The translations under genes and the position numbers were made by a program. Of a DNA stretch of 64,000 bases, positions 63,835 through 64,000 are shown piece by piece. Origin of the DNA: Planctomycetota bacterium (GTDB lineage: Bacteria > Planctomycetota > J058 > J103); assembly GCA_026004615.1 (NCBI GenBank), contig BPJM01000008.1:62001-126000 (forward strand). The letters are read 5' to 3'. The stretch's first letter is position 1, and every line of letters begins with the position of its first letter. Below the pieces are notes generated by a model, which was given only the letters and a program-made list of their open reading frames with translations, was not told the DNA's origin and searched no databases.

Positions 63835-64000
63835 CGTCACCACACACGAGGCGCACTCCGACTCGCTTGGCGGCTCGCGGCGCGACTTTCTCAAGACGTG
63901 CGCGCTGCTGGGTGGAAGCTCGCTGCTGGCGTGCCTCGGCGGTTGTACCAACCGTTCGGATAAGCGCAGCGCAGCTCCGTTCTACGGCGAGGGCGTGCCC
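63827..64000 (+). CDS. Tat-exported molybdoenzyme catalytic subunit, 5' end only
   Basis: 58 codons before the window ends. The N-terminus is [20 protein letters not shown] followed by FLKTCALLGGSSLLACLGGC, a twin-arginine signal with a lipobox-like LGGC. The ATG at 63827 overlaps the NrfD-like stop by eight bases. The expected product is a molybdopterin oxidoreductase large subunit; this is inferred from position and the signal. Confidence 0.55.
   Translation, partial: MADVTTHEAHSDSLGGSRRDFLKTCALLGGSSLLACLGGCTNRSDKRSAAPFYGEGVP

Overview
The window is a GC-rich bacterial chromosome segment in which codon third positions are almost always G or C. Lipoproteins with lipoboxes, a long YidC with a periplasmic domain, Tat-dependent redox subunits and type IV pilin-like proteins point to a diderm. 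The LexA recognition helix, the LSm/HEAT protein type, FG-GAP giant lipoproteins, VWA proteins and TPR-linked Ser/Thr kinases fit Planctomycetota or a nearby lineage best. This assignment is inference; Myxococcota is an alternative. Promoters follow one pattern, TTGAC(A/G)-N16/17-TA(C/G)(G/A)(A/C)T, seen upstream of lexA, tRNA-His, trm112, lepB and other genes.

Layout. 0-9 kb: an SDR and a giant FG-GAP/IPT lipoprotein (about 2,600 residues) broken by seven single-base frameshifts, most in short G/C runs. 9-14 kb: DUF374 acyltransferase, LexA with a duplicated 3' end, a secreted NlpC-like protein and small unknowns, then tRNA-His. 14-21 kb: a tight housekeeping operon carA-purA-cdsA-phoH-pgpH-ybeY with overlapping stops and starts. 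21-29 kb: methyltransferase, UPF0173 hydrolase, double STAS protein, then a minus-strand pilin-like operon (PilV-like, PilW-like, two PilX-like paralogues, HEAT protein) preceded by GCAAC/GTTGC palindromes. 29.5-34.5 kb: the most unusual part, two nearly identical 1.15-kb sequences on either side of a VWA/DUF4114 lipoprotein gene. 34.7-36.1 kb: cystathionine beta-synthase with two frameshifts. 36.3-39.5 kb: a promoter-leader-terminator unit, then an OmpR-type response regulator and its histidine kinase. 39.6-50.4 kb: kinase-TPR protein, EF-G, FetAB-type ABC exporter, and an ATP-cone/NrdD-like protein without radical residues. 50.4-58 kb: K+ channel, yidC, phosphoesterase and Trm112-like genes in one operon; lepB; a PabA/TrpG glutaminase; a methyltransferase. 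58-64 kb: a YfbK-type VWA lipoprotein, an IS remnant, and the start of a molybdoenzyme operon (Fe-S fusion protein, NrfD-like membrane subunit, Tat-bearing catalytic subunit cut by the window end).

The strongest candidate for something undescribed is the duplicated 1.15-kb unit. Read on the minus strand, each copy has a TATAAT box at its start, many perfect hairpins (several with GNRA loops) and an intrinsic terminator at its end. The copies differ by three substitutions and one indel and share no flanking sequence. I read them as two genes for a large structured noncoding RNA of about 1.1 kb that I cannot match to any class I know.
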